From a bacterium HR19 (GTDB lineage Bacteria > Calescibacteriota > Calescibacteriia > Calescibacteriales > Calescibacteriaceae): a DNA stretch of 64,000 nt. Below are positions 62,519-64,000 of the stretch, piece after piece (position 1 is the first letter of the stretch; each line of letters begins with the position of its first letter). Both the position numbers and the translations under genes were made by a program. The notes under the pieces are model-generated. The model saw nothing but the letters and a program-made list of their open reading frames with translations. It had not been told where the DNA came from and did not search any database. The stretch covers positions 16,101-80,100 of the forward strand of contig BEHV01000010.1 of the NCBI GenBank assembly GCA_002898315.1, given 5' to 3'.

Positions 62519-64000
62519 ATGGGAGATGGGTTTGATGATTTTGGTATGAGTGAAATTCTTAAAGAGAGCAGTTCTTATGCTGAGGTTTTTCAAAAGATTA
62601 GTGAAGCTGGGCTATTGGGTCTATTTCAAAAGTATCTTAAAGGAGCGGATTCTGAGAAGTTGAGAAATTTTTTTGAGGATATGAAGAGGGTAGATTTTTC
62701 CCAGCTTAAAAAGCACCAGCAGCTTATGTTTGATTTTATTGAGGGTAGAATGCAAGATGGAGAAGACGACTTCTTATGTCCTTCTATAACCGATATAGAT
62801 TATGAAAAATTCAGAGGTGTTGGAGAGGAATCTTTGAGGAATGGGGAGTGGGCTTGCCTTACTCTTGCTGGTGGCTCGGCGACGAGGTTTTTTTCAAACC
62901 TTCCCGATAACCTGAAAAACAAAAAATCAAAAGCTCTCTTTCCTATAACTCCTACGGGTCTCTCTTTCCTTGATGTCTTCGCAGGAGAAATAATAGCAAG
63001 CTCGTATGATTTTGGAAAAATCCCTGTCTGGATTATCATCGTTTCATCTTCAACCTCTGATGAGATTGAAGAATTTTTTCGCTCGCTATCAAGAAAATTT
63101 TCGTTCCCGATGGACTTTGTCCTATTTATCCCGCAAGATGAGTTCCCGCGGATTGATATGGAAGGATTTCCTGTGGTTCGTAAAGACGGACATCTTGTAT
63201 GGAGCGGGAATGGTCACGGTGGAGCTCTCTTTGCCCTTACAAAAAAAATAAGCCCAAAAGATAAAAAAATTCTGGGTTTATCTGAAGATATAAGTTATGT
63301 TGAGCTTCTCTCTTTGTGGGGGGTCAAAAGTTTTGTCTTGCATAATGTAGATAATCTGCTTGCCCGACCGCTTTTTCCAGCCAGAATAGGTTACCATATT
63401 CAGAACGACTCATACATCACCATCTCCGTTGTTCTGAGGAACAAAGGGGAAAATTTAGGAATACCTGTTTTTTCAAAGAAGGAAGAGAAGTTCAAAATCA
63501 TAGAGTATTCTGTGGCAGGTCAGAATTTGATATATAACTCAGATTTTAAGTTCGGACACATAAACACAAATCTTTTTTCTTTAAAGTGCATTCTGCCTGA
63601 CTTTCTCTCAAAGATAAGACCTGTTATATACATCAATAAAAAAGTTGATTTGGGTGATGGTGTTTTTGTTCTCACAAGTACTATGGAGTACCTTAATCAT
63701 TATATCGTTGAGGTTTTACCGCAGAGCAAGGTTAAATTTATACTCGTTGATAGAAATAATTTTTTTGCTCCGACTAAAACATACGACGCAGAGGATTCGG
63801 TTTTTGATTCCCGTAAAAAATACCTGAAATATACTGCAAAGAAAATTGTTAATTCAGGTTTCTTGTTAAGTTTGGGAGAAGATTCTGTTTTAGAGCTTGC
63901 TCCGCACATACTTTTTTCAGAAAAAGTTATGAGATTTTTTGATTTTTCTCGTTGGAAACTGGGAAGCTCTTGTTTTTTCTATACATCTTGTTTTATGCCA
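62519..64000 (+). CDS. UDPGP-family nucleotidyltransferase (UDP-N-acetylhexosamine/UDP-sugar pyrophosphorylase-like), cut by window end
   Basis: ATG 62519 opens a frame that reaches the window end without a stop (494 codons seen). An N-terminal helical segment of ~110 residues is followed by WACLTLAGGSATRFF (116-125), the nucleotide-binding loop. Then KKSKALFPITPTG, VWSGNGHGGALFAL, VLHNVDNLLARPLFP and FKFGHINTNLFS are typical of eukaryotic-type UAP1/UDPGP pyrophosphorylases, not of bacterial GlmU. It should make a UDP-sugar from UTP and a sugar 1-phosphate. No Shine-Dalgarno is visible; ATG 62546 is an alternative start. It follows obg by 54 bp. Confidence 0.85.
   Translation, partial: MGDGFDDFGMSEILKESSSYAEVFQKISEAGLLGLFQKYLKGADSEKLRNFFEDMKRVDFSQLKKHQQLMFDFIEGRMQDGEDDFLCPSITDIDYEKFRGVGEESLRNGEWACLTLAGGSATRFFSNLPDNLKNKKSKALFPITPTGLSFLDVFAGEIIASSYDFGKIPVWIIIVSSSTSDEIEEFFRSLSRKFSFPMDFVLFIPQDEFPRIDMEGFPVVRKDGHLVWSGNGHGGALFALTKKISPKDKKILGLSEDISYVELLSLWGVKSFVLHNVDNLLARPLFPARIGYHIQNDSYITISVVLRNKGENLGIPVFSKKEEKFKIIEYSVAGQNLIYNSDFKFGHINTNLFSLKCILPDFLSKIRPVIYINKKVDLGDGVFVLTSTMEYLNHYIVEVLPQSKVKFILVDRNNFFAPTKTYDAEDSVFDSRKKYLKYTAKKIVNSGFLLSLGEDSVLELAPHILFSEKVMRFFDFSRWKLGSSCFFYTSCFMP

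Overview
The window looks like a piece of chromosome from a Gram-negative, probably thermophilic bacterium. DNA is AT-rich, arginine is mostly AGA/AGG and isoleucine often ATA, and proteins are rich in Lys and Glu. Envelope genes point to two membranes: GspC and GspK of type II secretion, an MlaE permease, a lipoprotein and a heptosyltransferase-like GT9 enzyme. A c-type cytochrome, a sulfide:quinone reductase-like protein and the F1 beta subunit point to respiration. I cannot name a phylum from sequence alone; a deep-branching thermophilic lineage is my inference.

Layout. 0-1.3 kb: start of an unidentified minus-strand gene, a 6-repeat CRISPR array and a broken cas6 remnant with no other cas gene. 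1.3-12 kb: glycine dehydrogenase subunit 1, trigger factor, L31, a DegT-type aminotransferase with an unusual N-terminal extension, adenylate kinase, transaldolase, SCP2 protein, signal peptidase, frameshifted cupin, core-type MetE and aspartate aminotransferase. 12-19.4 kb: a minus-strand run of mutase, gspK, secY, tatD and cytochrome c, then DUF488 and aldehyde dehydrogenase. 19.4-25.8 kb: small membrane protein with a repeat-bearing leader, citramalate synthase, FolC, CheY, a MarR regulator with a cysteine cluster, IspG. 25.8-29.5 kb: infA-rpmJ-rpsM-rpsK-rpsD followed by rpsQ-rplN-rplX-rplE, an unusual order. 29.5-46 kb: degenerate GGDEF protein, MlaE, frameshifted SQR with DUF1641, epimerase, RsmD, HemC, tRNA-Gln(TTG), prs, FlhF, lipoate ligase, a nicotinamidase with a histone-like tail, MurG, GspC. 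46-54.2 kb: an accessory-looking island with a ThDP decarboxylase, two tandem radical SAM/SPASM proteins translationally coupled to a membrane-anchored alpha/alpha-toroid protein, and two large polytopic membrane proteins. 54.2-64 kb: orphan atpD, rhomboid protease, a lipid block (enoyl-CoA hydratase, FabH, IMPase-like), GT9, a FabL-type enoyl-ACP reductase, Obg and a partial UDP-sugar pyrophosphorylase.

Theme: operons conserved in most bacteria (spc/alpha, atp, gsp, flagellar) are scattered as single genes. Three conserved genes (cas6, cupin, SQR) carry single frame changes in or beside short G/A runs. These may be real decay or sequencing errors; the window alone cannot decide. The best candidate for an undescribed system is the radical SAM pair plus toroid protein at 47.6-51.0 kb; the second is the nicotinamidase with a lysine-rich tail.
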